From Hydrangea macrophylla (taxonomy: Eukaryota > Streptophyta > Magnoliopsida > Cornales > Hydrangeaceae), in assembly GCA_033977485.1 (NCBI GenBank), contig CM066994.1:9364001-9428000 (forward strand): a stretch of 64,000 nt of DNA. Reading direction: 5' to 3'. The notes below the pieces were generated by a model that made no database searches, had not been told where the DNA came from, and saw nothing but the letters and a program-made list of their open reading frames with translations. Shown one piece after another: positions 42,340 through 54,164 of the stretch. Each line of letters begins with the position of its first letter. Position 1 is the first letter of the stretch. The translations under genes were made by a program, and so were the position numbers.

Positions 42340-44300
42340 ATGTGGTAAAAAAGGGTGTTGGTGGACACGGGAAGCTCCTCTGATAGCATGTTCGTTTCAG
42401 CATTCGACCAGCTCGGGATAGCCAGGGACCGGCTGCGGCCAGTAGCCACTCCCCTAGTGGGTTTCAATGGATCCAGCATACAACCGCTCGGTACCATTGA
42501 ACTCCTAGTTCTCATGGGGACCAACCCCCAACAAACATCTACACTGGCAAACTTCGTGATTGTAGAAGCTCCATTCGCGTATAACGCCATCCTCGGGAGG
42601 CCAACGCTCAATAAGGCCAGGGCGGTGGTGTCAACGTACATCTTGGTGGTTGAGTTTCAAACCCCTCAAGGACCTGGGAGCCTGCGTGGAGACCAGGCGG
42701 TCGCTTGGAGCTGTTATGTCAATTCCTTGCGCAGAGAAGCCATCAATGAAACATTAAACGTTCAGGAGATGGGCCCGAGAGACAAAAGTAACAGAGTGGG
42801 CCCAGTGGAGGAGCTAGAACAAGTGATGCTGGATCCTCAGTTTCCCGACCTCTCCGTCAGCATTGGCACTTTCTTAGAGCCAGGCCTCAAGGAGAAGTTG
42901 GTGTAATTCTTACGGCAAAGCCAGGACGTCTTCGCCTGGAGCCATGAAGACATGCCTGTGATAGATCCCCGGGTTATGTCTCACCGTCTCAACATCAACC
43001 CCGACTACCGGCCAGTCAAGAAAAAGAGGCGGGGTATGGCACCCGAAAGGCAGATGGCAGTATGTGAAGAAGTCGAGAAGCTCATGAAAGCAAATTCCAT
43101 CCGAGAGGTCCACTATCCCGACTGGTTAGCAAACGTGGTACTGGTCAAGAAAAGCAACGGGAAGTAGAGAATGTGCGTGGATTTCACCGACCTGAACAAG
43201 GCCTGCCCTAAGGATTGCTACCCATTGCCCAGGATAGACCTTCTTATGGACTCCACAGCCGGTCATGCGCTCATCTCGTTCATGGATGCCTACTCGGGGT
43301 ACAATCAGATCAGCATGTACCCCGGGGATGAAGAGAAGACTTCCTTCATCACAAATCAATGAATGCACTGCTACAAAGTGATGTTCTTTGACCTCAAAAA
43401 TGACGGGGCAACCTACCAACGCCTGGTCAATCACATGTTCAAGGATCTGATCGGGAAGTTCATGGAGGTCTACGTTGACAATCGTTTGGTTAAAAGCAGA
43501 GACGAGTTCGACCATCTCGAGCATGTAGCCAGGGCCTTTAGCATTTTGAGGAAGTTCGGGATGAGGTTGAACCCGGCCAAGTGCACATTTGGCGTCTCGT
43601 TCGGGAAGTTTTTGGGACCCGTGATCAGCAGACGGGGAATCGAAGCCAACCCTGAGAAGATCCAGGCCATCATAAACATGCGGTCACCCAGGTTAACCAA
43701 AGAAGTTCAGAGCCTGGCCGGGTGGGTCGCCGTATTGAACAGATTTGTTTCCCGAGCTACCGACTGATGCCTGCCATTTTTTAAAATCCTCCGTAAGGCC
43801 TTTCAGTGGTCAGAAGAGTGTGAGGAGGCGTTTCAGGAACTCAAGAAGTACTTGGCATCGCCCCCTCTACTCTCAATTCCTGCGCCCAATGAGGAGTTAT
43901 TTTTATACTTGTCAGTGTCACCCTCATCGGTTAGCTCGGCTCTCATCCGAGAAGAACACGGGATACAATTCCCGGTCTACTACACCAGCCAGGCACTTCA
44001 AGGCGCGGAAAGTGGATACTCCCGCATCGAGAAGATTGCCTTTGCCCATATCACATCTGCCCGGAGACTTCGCCCGTACTTCCAGGCCCACATGATTGTG
44101 GTCCTCACAAATCAGCCTCTCCGCCAAATCTTGAGCAAGCCCAAAACGTTCGAAAGGCTAGTCAAGTGGGCCTTGGAGTTGGAAGAATTCGAGGTAGTCT
44201 ACAGACCTCGGACGGCAATTAAAGGATAGGCCGTGGCAGAATTTCTTGTGGAGTTCACATACACGGAGGACCCAGTTAAAGAGCCCAGCCAGCCCGACCT
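42340..44300 (+). pseudogene. gypsy pol: protease, reverse transcriptase, first RNase H (broken)
   Basis: The protease core LVDTGSSSD is at 42355-42380. Reverse transcriptase follows at about 43010-43500, with LVKKSNGK, RMCVDFTDLNKACPKD, FMDAYSGYNQI, and a changed active site YVDN in place of YVDD at about 43470. The first RNase H is at 43800-44240 (ending ALELEEFEVVYRPR). Stops interrupt at 42906, 43167, 43362, 43767 and 44229. Several stand where the family has Trp, Arg or Gln, as expected from C-to-T decay of methylated DNA. Confidence 0.92.
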
Positions 44301-44324
44301 ACCGCCCAGCCTACAGTCAAATAT

Positions 44325-44892
44325 CCCAACCTAGGTACTTTACGTGGATGGGTCTTCCAACAAACAATGAAGCGGGGCAGGGATCATCCTGACTACTCCC
44401 GACGGAGTCCAACTTGAGTATGCACTGAGGTTCGGATTCTATGCCTCTAACAACGAGGCCAAGTATGAAGCCCTGTTGGTAGGATTACAACTGGCTACTT
44501 CAATGGGTGCACAACAAGTTCAAGGGTACAATGACTCTTAGCTCGTGGTCAACCAAGTTAATCAGGAGAACGAAGCCCGAGAAGATAACATGGTAGCTTA
44601 TCTAGCCCTTGTCCGAATGGTCTCGAAAAAGCTTAAGGGTTTCTCGATCACACTCATCCCGAGGGAAGAGAACACTAAGGCAGATCGGTTACCCTGCCTC
44701 GCCTCATCCTCCGAGTCAAACTTGCCCGGGATAAGGATAAAATACTTACCGGAGCCAAGTGTGATAAACATGGAAGGCATGGAAGTCGAGTCGATCGCCT
44801 TAGGCCCTAGCTGGATGGATCCTATCACGACATTCCTCACAACTAGCACGCTACCGGACAAACAGGAAGAAGCCCGCCGGGTCAAGTACTGA
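44325..44892 (+). pseudogene. Second (archaeal-type) RNase H of the Tat element
   Basis: Sequence with YVDGSSNK, SGAGIIL, NNEAKYEALLVGLQLA, LVVNQVN and EENTKADRL follows the first RNase H, with internal stops near 44367 and 44539. Acquisition of this additional RNase H domain is the hallmark of the Tat lineage. It probably replaced the function of the older domain. Confidence 0.85.
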
Positions 44893-46046
44893 GCAGCCAG
44901 ATATCACGTTATCGATGGAATTGTCTACAAGAGGGGGTTCTCTATCCCTTACCTCAATTGCATTCACCCTGCCCAGGTCCAGGCAGTGTTGCATGAAATC
45001 CACGAGGGAGTTTGTGGGAACCACGTTGGAGGCCGGGTACTTTTGCGAAAAGCCTTGCTGCAAGGTTATTACTGGCCAACAATGGCCAGGGATTCTAAGG
45101 AGTATGTAAAGAGGTATGACAAGTGCCAAAGATACTCCCCCATGATCAACAGACCGGGAGAACTCCAAATACCCATCCTCAGCCCGTGGTCGTTCACTCA
45201 ATGGGGTATCGACATCGTTGGTCCCCTCCCGATCGAAAAAGGGCAAGTTAAGTTCACTATCATTGCCGTGGATTACTTCACCAAGTGGGCGGAGGCCGAG
45301 CCCTTTGCAACAATCACCGAGAAAAAGATAGAAAGTTTCATTAAGAAAAGCATCCTCTACAGGTTCGGCATTCCCCGGGTTCTGGTCAGCGATAATGGCC
45401 AACAGTTTGACACCCCGGTATTTAGGCAATTCTGCTCGGGCTACGGGATATCCAATCACTACTCCTCTCTCGAGCACGCTCAAGCCAATGGCCAATCTGA
45501 GGTGACAAACCGGACTATTCTGCAATCAATTAAAACAAGGCTTAAAAATGCCAAAGGCGTATGGGCGGAAGAATTACCAACCCTTCTGTGGGCCTACCAT
45601 ACTACCCCTCGAATGGCAATAGGCAAGACACCATTCTCACTAACCAATGGCTTTGAGGTAGTGGTCCCCATGGAGCTCGGGTTATCTACGTACCGAGTGG
45701 CAAATTTTAGTGAACCGGACAATGAGGAGCCCTTAGACGGGAGCTCGACTTGGTAGAAGAAAAAAGGGATCAGACCTACCTGAAAGTGGCAGCCTACAAA
45801 CAGAGGGTCTCCCGGTACTTCAACAGTAAGGTAAAGCACCGTAGTTTTCAGGTGGGAGATCTTGTTTAGAAGGCAGTAAACTAGTCTACCAGGGTCCCGA
45901 GCCATGAAAAGTTGGGACCAAACTGGGAAGGCCCATATCTAGTTACCCAGGTAAACAGGCCGGGCACCTACTGGTTACAGACTCTGGATGAGCACGATCT
46001 ACCTCACCCATGGGACGTGCAACACCTACGCAAGTATTTTCAATGA
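44890..46046 (+). pseudogene. gypsy integrase (broken)
   Basis: Open at 44986-45756. The HHCC zinc region (HEIHEGVCGNH ... CQRYSP) and the catalytic core WGIDIVGPLP, VSDNGQQF and NGQSEVTNR, giving the D,D,E set, are present. The frame is lost after 45756, and a worn C-terminal part ends with HLRKYFQ and TGA at 46044-46046. No clear chromodomain is seen, consistent with Tat rather than chromovirus. Confidence 0.9.
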
Positions 46047-46200
46047 CGCTTGTATAAGGACGATCTAGCATTAGTTAGGCAATTTGTAGCTCAACTTGGG
46101 CATTTCTTATGGTTTTCAAAAATAAAAAATAAAAAAAAATAAAGATTTTCTGTTCTTGCTACAAGGTGCGACCCCTACAAGTGTTCTGTTCAAAGACCTC

Positions 46201-46449
46201 GGTCTAACACCCAAGGCAAAAGACCTCGGGATCAACCCCCGAGGCACCGGCTTCGCCTAGGTCCAACCGACGATGGGGGAAAATCCCCCTAAGTGGCTGA
46301 TGATGGCAAGTCTTAAAAGACCCTGGCTAAAACCCAAGGCACAAAAGACCTCGGGACCAACCCCCAAGGCATCGCCTTCGCTTAGGTCCAACTGATGATG
46401 GGGGCAAATCCCCCCAGGTGGCTGATGATGGCAAGCCTTAAAAGACCCT
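46201..46449 (+). repeat. Two tandem units of about 125 bp in the gypsy 3' region
   Basis: Units 46201-46324 and 46325-46449 share AAAGACCTCGGG, CAACCCCC(G/A)AGGCA, CTTCGC(C/T)TAGGTCCAAC, GATGGGGG and GGCTGATGATGGCAAG. They lie just downstream of pol. Confidence 0.9.
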
Positions 46450-47213
46450 GCAACCACCAATGTTCCAGGTCAGTTTCCTATGGTCACTCCCTCTATACGC
46501 CTTCCTTAGCAAAAGCTCGGGGGATAGGGAAATACCAAACAAAAATAGGAAATCAAAAAGGGTACTAACATGACTTGGAATCCTAACCTAAAAACATTCC
46601 CAAGTACCTACAGTACCCAGAGAAACCGCCCGGAGAATAAATAGGATAGAAATCCTACTCTACACCGGGCGGGACCTTCAGAACAGGTCCCTACAAGACC
46701 AAGTATTCTCTACCGATTACAATCCTAAACGTTTTGCTAAGGCAGGATTTGGATCGGCTAACAACCGGTCAGGTATTGGCAATCAGAAATAGGCATACAC
46801 ATATAAGTAGTAAAAATAGTTGATGAAGAAGATCGCCTCAAAGGACCTTTTCATTAATTAAAAAGAAAAGCTGTACATTGCCTGGGGGGCAGTTGCAGTA
46901 GCCTTCCCAAAAAAAAAAAAACCAACAACAACAATAACAAAAGAGAAGTGCGAGTCGGGGACTAAGCGTTATCGATCTCGACCACATCTTCATCCTCTCC
47001 GGTCTTTCTCCCCGGGACGGTCCCTTCTCCCGGGACCGAGCCAGTGCCCGGGGCAGCAGAACCATCAACAGCTCCGGCTAAGGCGACAGAGTCATCAGCA
47101 TCTCCGACTAAGGCAGCAGAATCATCAGCAGCGGGAGGACAAAGGTCCCAGTAGTCCGAATCAATCCCCTCATAGGACGAGATGTCCTACTCGGGGTGAT
47201 CCCGGGCTAGCCT

Positions 47214-49004
47214 TCATTTTAGGTCTTTGTAACCTTGGAAGAAGCCATCATCAAAAGCCTCCTCCGTGGCCCCCATCGCTGTTGCCTCAGCCGCAGCCGC
47301 TGTAATGGTCCAGGATGCCTCGAGATCTGCCAGGGCAGTCGCCAACTCTGCTTGGGCCGCACCAAGGCTCAGGGCTAAGCCCTTCACCCTGTCCTTCTCT
47401 AGAGCCAGGGCGTTTTGCCTGGCCTTCGAGGTCACCTGTTCCTCTAACAGAGTGGCTTTAGCAGTAGTGACCCTCTTGGCCAGAGAAGGCAGGAAGGACT
47501 AGGCCCCAGCGGCCATGCAACCGATCTGCGATAAATCCGAGCCGGTCATTCAATAGGGCAAACACAGAAAAAGTTGTGGCAGGAAGTGCTTACCATATGA
47601 GAGAGACTGTATAGCCATCCCTGGATTGCCTTGGGAGACATGTTTGCACACGTCTCCACTTGGCTGGGGAGAAGGGCGGACTTGACCCTCTCCCTGATCA
47701 CTGCCGACTCTACAAACAGTACCCCCGATGGTATTCCCGCTCGGGGAGAAGTCTCCACCGCCACCACGTGGGAAGCTGAGGTCCCCACAGGCTCTGGACG
47801 GTTCGTGGTTCCGTACCGGATCTGCCTTAGCGAACGTTCGTTGCCCGAGGCCTCAGCAGCTGGCCTCTTTTCTCCTCTTATTATCGCCCGGGAGGTGGAA
47901 GTAGAAGATCTCTTTTGGGGGCCATTTCTGCGAAAAGAAAAGATAAGCGGTTAGTAACTAGCAAAGACAACGAAGAGTACAGTGGAAATATAGATGAGAC
48001 CAAATGTGCCCGGGCACTTACCAGGGAGTATGGGTAGAAAGACAGGAGCTTCGACAGGCTCAGTTGGATCGTAGGAGGCCTTGAAATCGCCCGTCCGGGT
48101 CCGCACGTTCCAGATATTTGTTAGCAAATCTGCCAAGCCCCTGATCTTGGCTTGGCACTCCTTGGGAATACTCGGTGGGTTGGCTGACCCCGTTGTAAGG
48201 CAAAATATAAAGCAGTTAGTCTCAAGATCGAAGTAAAAAAAATAGACGGAAGATACTGGACTGGCTTACCCCTCAGCTCTCCCGCCCAGGAAGTCCTCAT
48301 CTTGATCCCCGGGGCCTGCTCACAAAGCCCAAGGGTAGACACTTGGAAGAATCTATCCTTACAACCCTTGTTGTTGCTCAGGCAGTTGACTATGATCTTT
48401 TTTCCCTACCGAGCCCTGAGAGAGAATAATCGAGCCTCCCTATATATGGAAAATGGTCAGTGTGCCCAGAAAAACTCCTGGACGGAAAGCTCATACCCAA
48501 AAACTTGGGGCCAAAGGGAGATGGACCCCATCAGAAACCTCCAACCGTTCGAGGCCAATTGGCCCGGGGCGAGGACGTCCCAGGCAACCGGATGAAGGGG
48601 AATGCAGAATCTAGCCATGAGGGTGTCCTCATAAAGGGTAGTGAAACCCCACTGGTAGAGGTGGGCTCTATCGGTATTTACAGACAGGGAGCAGTAGGAG
48701 GGGAGGCCATACATATCCCTAATGCGGCTGAGATCTTGAGCGTGCATGATGGACGGGATGAACTCACAGGCGAAGGCTACCTCGGCGTCGGGTTCCCCTG
48801 GTGTCTCATCACCCAAACCCTGGGAAACAGAGGCAACGGGGGCCTCCGAGTCTGGCTCGTCATCAGACACACGGATAGGGATTCTACCCTCGCTCTAGTG
48901 GTCAGATGGGGTAATAGTAGGGGGTCAAGACTTGTATCCGAGGTCCCAGTCCGGGACTGCTCACTCTCACACCAGAAAGCAGAGTCAAAGTCAAAATGAT
49001 CCAT
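47214..49004 (-). pseudogene. Antisense gene of the Tat element (gypsy-associated Transposase_28-like product)
   Basis: Read leftward between pol and the 3' LTR. The likely start is the ATG at 49004 (MDHFDFDSAFW). After a frameshift near 48890, a clean frame at 48870-48457 contains IPLHPVAWDVLAPGQLASNG WRFLMGSISLW (two joined words of one segment), which I recognise as the plant 'putative gypsy type transposon' (Transposase_28) domain. Further left, exon-like pieces with possible GTAAG donor sites (after ELRG near 48268 and after LPILP near 48021) lead to a C-terminal Ala/Glu-rich coiled-coil segment ending FDDGFFQGYKDLK and TGA at 47214. The role of such products is unknown. Confidence 0.72.
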
Positions 49005-49839
49005 CTTCAAGATCCCTAGGACTGAACGGGGAAACAAGCAGCGACCTAGATATGGGTCGGGAACTCTGTGTCTGAGGTAAAAAGGGGGCAAGGTAATGAA
49101 CCTGAAAGGCAAAGAGTACAAAGTACTTAAAGTAAGATGGCACTCGGCTAAAACTACCCCGGAAAAACCAGCTCGGTGCAACCAACCTAAGGTACCCCCA
49201 GACTTATAGAAGGTACAGAACCTAAGGAAAAAGAAATCCCAGTCCCGTGCAAATCCTAGAGGGTTTGTTCTCTCCAGCTTTACTCGAGAAAGGAAAAGAA
49301 AAGGGGAAAGGAGGAACACAACGAATTGAGACTGGGGAGAGGAGACTTACAAAAATTAACGCAGAGAGGAGTCAGGAACTTTTGCTCTCAAAATCGCTCG
49401 GTATCCCTATCTCTTGGTAGCAGGAATGGCTAAAATGAACAAGTGTTCCTTATATACATGGCGCTGATAGTCCAGATCAGATCAGATCCAACGGCCAAGA
49501 AGCTTTCCTGCCAGGAGCGCCTGACAACTATCACCTCGGGCACGTGAAGCGTCGCCTCAAAAGGCGCGCGCATTAAATACAGGATGTGACGGCCCAATTT
49601 TTACGTGATTGTCTAGTTACTCCTAAACCGACCTCGTTGAGTCATGACCAGACCAGTGACCAGTTGACATGTGGCGGGAGTCGATCCTGGGCCCACTTTG
49701 TAACCGCTCGGTCTAGACCCCGATTGACCAGCACGACCGGTCTCGCCCCGGGTAAGACCCAGCCTCTTCTACGGACGGTTTTTCAGAAGCAGTCTTAATT
49801 TTCAAATCTCATCTGATAGAACATCATGTCAACTTTCGA

Positions 49840-49853
49840 AAATGGGGGGCAGC
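49840..49853 (+). other. Polypurine tract of the gypsy element
   Basis: AAAATGGGGGGCAGC directly precedes the 3' LTR and would prime plus-strand DNA synthesis. Confidence 0.85.
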
Positions 49854-50488
49854 TGATATGTACAAAAATATCAGGTCAAAGTCAAGTCTCCCCACCTCTA
49901 CAAGCAGAAGCAAAGTCACCTTGGATATGGGCTGTCTACTCAACCATCTCGGGACGTTACACAAAACCACCTGGTTCAGTCCAGAACCACGGCGTCCGCT
50001 CCAGACTGGCCCCACATGGGTGCACCTCCAGAAGGCGTGGCTGCTTGTCCAGCAAGCCTCCAGATAGTTTTCTATCCCAGCTAGGAGACTAAATGGAAGG
50101 CGAGTAGTTTCCTAAACCACTTAGGAAACTCTCATAAATTTATGTAAATCGGTTGTAATCAGATTAGGCTTCCTAATCTGCAGCCTTACGTTGTACGGGT
50201 GGTCTCTTGCACCTATAAAAGAGGCCACTCACCCCCATTGAAGGGGATCGCATTCTGACTCTAAAGAATAGTATAAAAATACTTCACTATTACGCATATA
50301 CCCGGTCGATTTCTGGTAGTGCCGCCCACTCTGTTAGCTTACCAATAGTCGCCGGTGATCTGTTAGTGAAAGCGCACCGACGCGCCCATGGACGTAGGTC
50401 ATCTCATTACCGGAGCCGAACCACATACAAAATTCATTGTGTCCATCTCTCTCTCCATATTATTCTTACCCAGATTTTGGCATCATCA
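49854..50488 (+). repeat. 3' LTR of the gypsy element
   Basis: 635 bp, diverged from the 5' LTR by scattered substitutions and a few small indels. TATA box CCTATAAAAGAGG at about 50212-50224. Confidence 0.92.
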
Positions 50489-50764
50489 CTAATTATACTG
50501 CACTTTTTTTGTGATTGAATAGTTCCTCTTATGGGGGAGTTAAAATGAAATATTAGTTTCTTGTGTTTAAATGTACCCAAATGTTAGACAATTCAATTAA
50601 AACGGATTATTAGTCCAATCCCACTTAGTCTTGCCCTAAGTCTGCGAAACAAACGTAGGTCCACTGAATTTTGATTAGAGGATGTTAAAGTGGTGCTAAT
50701 ACCATTATTGAAAGTGATCCCATTACTACATGTATTTGAAAAATATTTGGGATAGCATAAGCAC

Positions 50765-51320
50765 TTGTGCACGGTAAGAGAACCTGCTCAATTGAGGAGG
50801 CAGTGGTACATATCTAGCCTTACAGATGAGTTCGTCATTTCCAAGGTTGCTCGGGAGGTCGGACAAAATAATCTGAGAGTGAGGAAATGGATACGTCCTG
50901 AACCAGGTTTGAATAAATTTAACTGTGATGGTGCTTTCCAGCAAAAAGGCAACATAGCTAGTTTTGGTATGGTCGCTCAGTACCACCTCGGCACTGTTAT
51001 GGGTACTTTAGCTAGAAATCTCAGTCCTTATCAGTCCATTGATGCGGTGGATCAAGCTCTTGCTATGCTTAATGCTATTTTTTGCTCTTGAGATTGGTGC
51101 TACAAATGTAATCATTGAGTCTGAATCCACTCATATTGTCCAACAAGCTAACTCTGAGGAGCTTTGCTTGGCCTTGCATGGTAATATCATTGAGGAAATC
51201 AAGAGGCATCTCTATTTGTTTGATAGTGTTTTTATTCAATTTTCCCCCCAGATCATGTAATAGGGTGGCACACGATCTAGCTTGTTTTAGTTTGGATATT
51301 GAGAATTGTTCCGTGTGATC
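50765..51320 (+). pseudogene. LINE-type RNase H remnant
   Basis: Three successive frames encode one domain: WIRPEPGLNKFNCDGAF and ASFGMVAQ (to about 51090), then IGATNVIIESESTHIVQQ, then CNRVAHDLACFSLD (to 51318). This is the RNase H-like domain found at the end of plant non-LTR retrotransposons (reverse transcriptase-associated, RVT_3 type). Two frameshifts separate the parts. An A-rich AAAAAAATAAAAAATAAAA stretch at about 51436-51458 may be the tail. It is inserted in the upstream flank of UGT-D. Confidence 0.82.
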
Positions 51321-51469
51321 CACTTGAGGCTTGTCATCCTTGTATTTCTCATTCTGTTCTTGAGGACAGTTCCCAACATGTTATGATTCTCAAAACCACT
51401 TTGGCTATTTTTCCGAATTCCAATATATGTTAGGCAAAAAAATAAAAAATAAAAAAAATGGATATGGAG

Positions 51470-52116
51470 CAACCATACTACTATGGGTTATTTTTGCAAG
51501 TGGTTTTCCAGAATTATACTAACTAGTCAATTAACCCGTGCATGTATGTTATATGTATTCTATGTTGTATCAGTAATTGGTGGTATCACATACCACTACA
51601 TGTACGTTGTACAACAAACAAAGCTTTTGGGAGTTAAATTTGAGAAGAATAGCAATTTTTTTTCCCCAGTCATGAGAGCATTGCTCGATCTAATAGAAAT
51701 GAGGTTTAGCTTGTGTAAGTTGTGTTGCTTATAGCTACTGAAATCTCAATTGCCCACATATACAAGCACTATAACAATGATTTCCTCACACGTACTCTAA
51801 TAATGCAACATGACTTTGCCGACACACACATGACAAAATTCCATTATCTCACCTATCCCCCTAAACTTTCACGTCTATCTAGTTGAGGACTTTTGGAGTA
51901 AAATACACACAACTTTTGTTGATTGTTTTTCTAATATAAGAATATGTAAAGATTAAAAAAATACCATAAAGAGACTGAAGACAAAGAGAGGGGGAAAGAG
52001 AAAGACAGAGAAGAGAAAGACATTGCGCCAGAGAGAGAAAGAAGAAAATGTATTTTATAAAATGAACGGGAGAGACTGATCAGGGAAAGATAGTGACTGA
52101 AGGTTGAAGAGACTTA
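51470..52116. other. Spacer without recognised gene
   Basis: AT-rich, with a purine-rich AGAGAGGGGGAAAGAG stretch at about 51985-52040. Nothing identified. Confidence 0.5.
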
Positions 52117-52297
52117 GAGTCCATTTGGGTTAGCTAAAATATTAAGGGATGAAATACTGCTTATATTAGCTGAAATATTAGTTGCTGAAATATTAAACTA
52201 CTTTTTTCAGGTGATTTTTAAGTGCTAAAATTTTAAGCTAACAAAATACTTCTATTTTATAAAATAATTACTTAATTTAAGCTAACCCAAACGGGCC

Positions 52298-52299
<2 letters not shown>
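52117..52299. mobile_element. MITE with CATTTGGGTTAGCT ends
   Basis: The left AGAGTCCATTTGGGTTAGCT and reversed right AGGGCCCGTTTGGGTTAGCT are inverted copies. The interior is rich in GAAATATTA words. The target duplication is unclear because a GA microsatellite abuts the right end. Confidence 0.75.

Positions 52300-52352
<53 letters not shown>
52300..52352. repeat. (GA)n microsatellite
   Basis: Uninterrupted GA run of about 53 bases directly beside the MITE. Confidence 0.97.
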
Positions 52353-52354
<2 letters not shown>

Positions 52355-52718
52355 ACTTATTTGAGAGATACATGAAATTCTATCTCAGACCCAACATCAA
52401 ACACCTAGCTCCCGTACATACATCCAAAACACACAATATTTGCCCATCCAGGACTGACTTTATTAAGCAATCTTCATGGTTTTGGGTTTGTTCTCCTTCG
52501 GACCCTTCATTTTCTTCTCTTTTATAATTTTTTTTGTTGGCTTCGACATCTCCGCCTTCGCAACCTTGATTTCTCGTTTACTGCCATCACGTATTACTAA
52601 CTGAGTTCCTTACTGAAATTTATGGAGTAGGATTTAGTTCTATTTTGAGCTATGGAAATGGAAGACAAGCAAAGACTAAGAATGAAGAGATGAAGAAAAA
52701 GAAGAAGAAGAAAACTAA

Positions 52719-54028
52719 CACTACAACAATTTGTTTTTTTGTGGCGTGCAACGCATCACAAATAATCAAAAACACTTCACAAATACATATTTATGACGCA
52801 GTAAACGCGTCACACAAGTGTCACAAAATCCATAGTTGCAAATAATCTTTCGTGGCGCGATTAACGCATCACAAATAATGCCATCATTTGCGACGTACTT
52901 ATGTGTCACAAATAAACATCTATGAATACCAGTTATGTGCGCCACAAATGAAAGCTATATTTGTGACGCACCGTATGCATTAGAAATAGTGACCTTTTGT
53001 GACGTGCATAAATGTCACAAATATTCAATCACTTTAATTATTTATTATTATTTGTGACACACATTAAGCGTCATAAATAAAATTTGCCATATTTAGAATA
53101 TTATTTGTGGTGCATGAAATGCATCAGAAATACTAGTATTTGTGACGCATGTGTGTGCATCACAGATACGATATCAGAATTATGTGTAGTATTTGTGACA
53201 CATTAAAGTGCGCCACAAATAGTTCCTGTAAATTATTTTTTAATTTTTTTAATTTTTACGTTCTAAATACTTGTGAGAATATCAATCTTTCAAAAGCATA
53301 ACTACAATTTGCATGCACACGAAATAAACGGCGACATACAATTCAAGATTCAAGTCCAATATCAAAATCTTAATTCATACAAACAAAATGTTTAAGTTTG
53401 TTCAAATATGCTACTAAAATTCATGTCACTATCTCTAATCATAAAACACATCAAACATCGGCCATCATCCAATATAACTCCAAACCTGAAATGTGAAATA
53501 TATATATAAATTTTAGTCAACCTATGTATGAAGAATCATAGAATGAAAAACCCAAAGTTGATTGGAGAGAGACAAAGAAGAGCTCCAAAATAATTCAGGA
53601 TTTATTATATATGTGTGTGTGTATGTGTATGTGTATGTGTGTGTGTGTGAGAGAGAGAGAGAGTACAAGCGATGGGTATGGTCCAATGATGAGGTCTGGT
53701 TGGCGGTGGGGTGTGGATGTGAATTGTGAGCTTCCTCTCCTTGGGGGGGGGGGGGGGGGAGGGGGGTATTTGTTGGGGGGCATTTGCCTGAAGCTTTATT
53801 TGTGACACACAATATACGCCACAACTAGTTAATTGTTTAATTGTGGTACATATTGTGCGTCACAATTAATAAATTGTTTAATTGTGACGCATATGTGCGT
53901 CACAAACTACAATTTTTTGTGACGCATAAAGGTACATCAAAAATAAGAAATGTGCGAAATTGCTATTTATGACATGTTTGTGTGCCACAAATAATGCGCA
54001 TCACAAAAAATGAGATTTGTTATAAGAG
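52719..54028. mobile_element. Small non-autonomous CACTA-like element
   Basis: The left end CACTACAACAATTTG and the reversed right end CTCTTATAACAAATC are weakly inverted. Both ends (52735-53225 and 53796-54010) are packed with subterminal words such as TTTGTGACGCA and TGCGTCACAAA in both orientations, spaced irregularly, the typical transposase-binding arrays of CACTA elements. The centre holds a (GT)n run (53611-53650) and a G homopolymer (53743-53759). No transposase is present. Confidence 0.72.
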
Positions 54029-54164
54029 ATTTAGAGAGAGAAGCAACAAGAGTTAGAGAGAGAAAAAAAAATTCAATCAATACGTTTCACAATACGAAAC
54101 TCAGCCTCTCGAAGGCATTTTAACGAACATTTTGTGAGCAATGATACTAGATCCATACAACATT

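Larger units (their letters stand above)
39843..50488 (+). mobile_element. Decayed Ty3/gypsy retrotransposon, Tat lineage
   Basis: 10,646 bp. LTRs 39843-40478 and 49854-50488 start TGATATGTACAAAAATATCA and end GGCATCATCA. CTAAT is duplicated on both sides (39838-39842, 50489-50493). The LTRs differ at many positions, roughly one in 15-20 bases by eye, so this insertion is much older than the copia in UGT-C. Gag, protease, reverse transcriptase, two RNase H domains and integrase are recognisable but broken by stops and frameshifts. A second RNase H after the first, and a 3.8-kb region with an antisense frame between pol and the 3' LTR, indicate the Tat lineage. Confidence 0.96.

Noticed and set aside
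44851..45525. 224-codon minus-strand frame opposite the gypsy integrase
   Set aside because: It is the complementary shadow of the integrase frame, whose D,D,E and HHCC motifs are on the plus strand.
53522..53824. Pro- and His/Thr-rich short frames
   Set aside because: Translations of (GT)n, (GA)n and G-run simple repeats inside a CACTA-like element.
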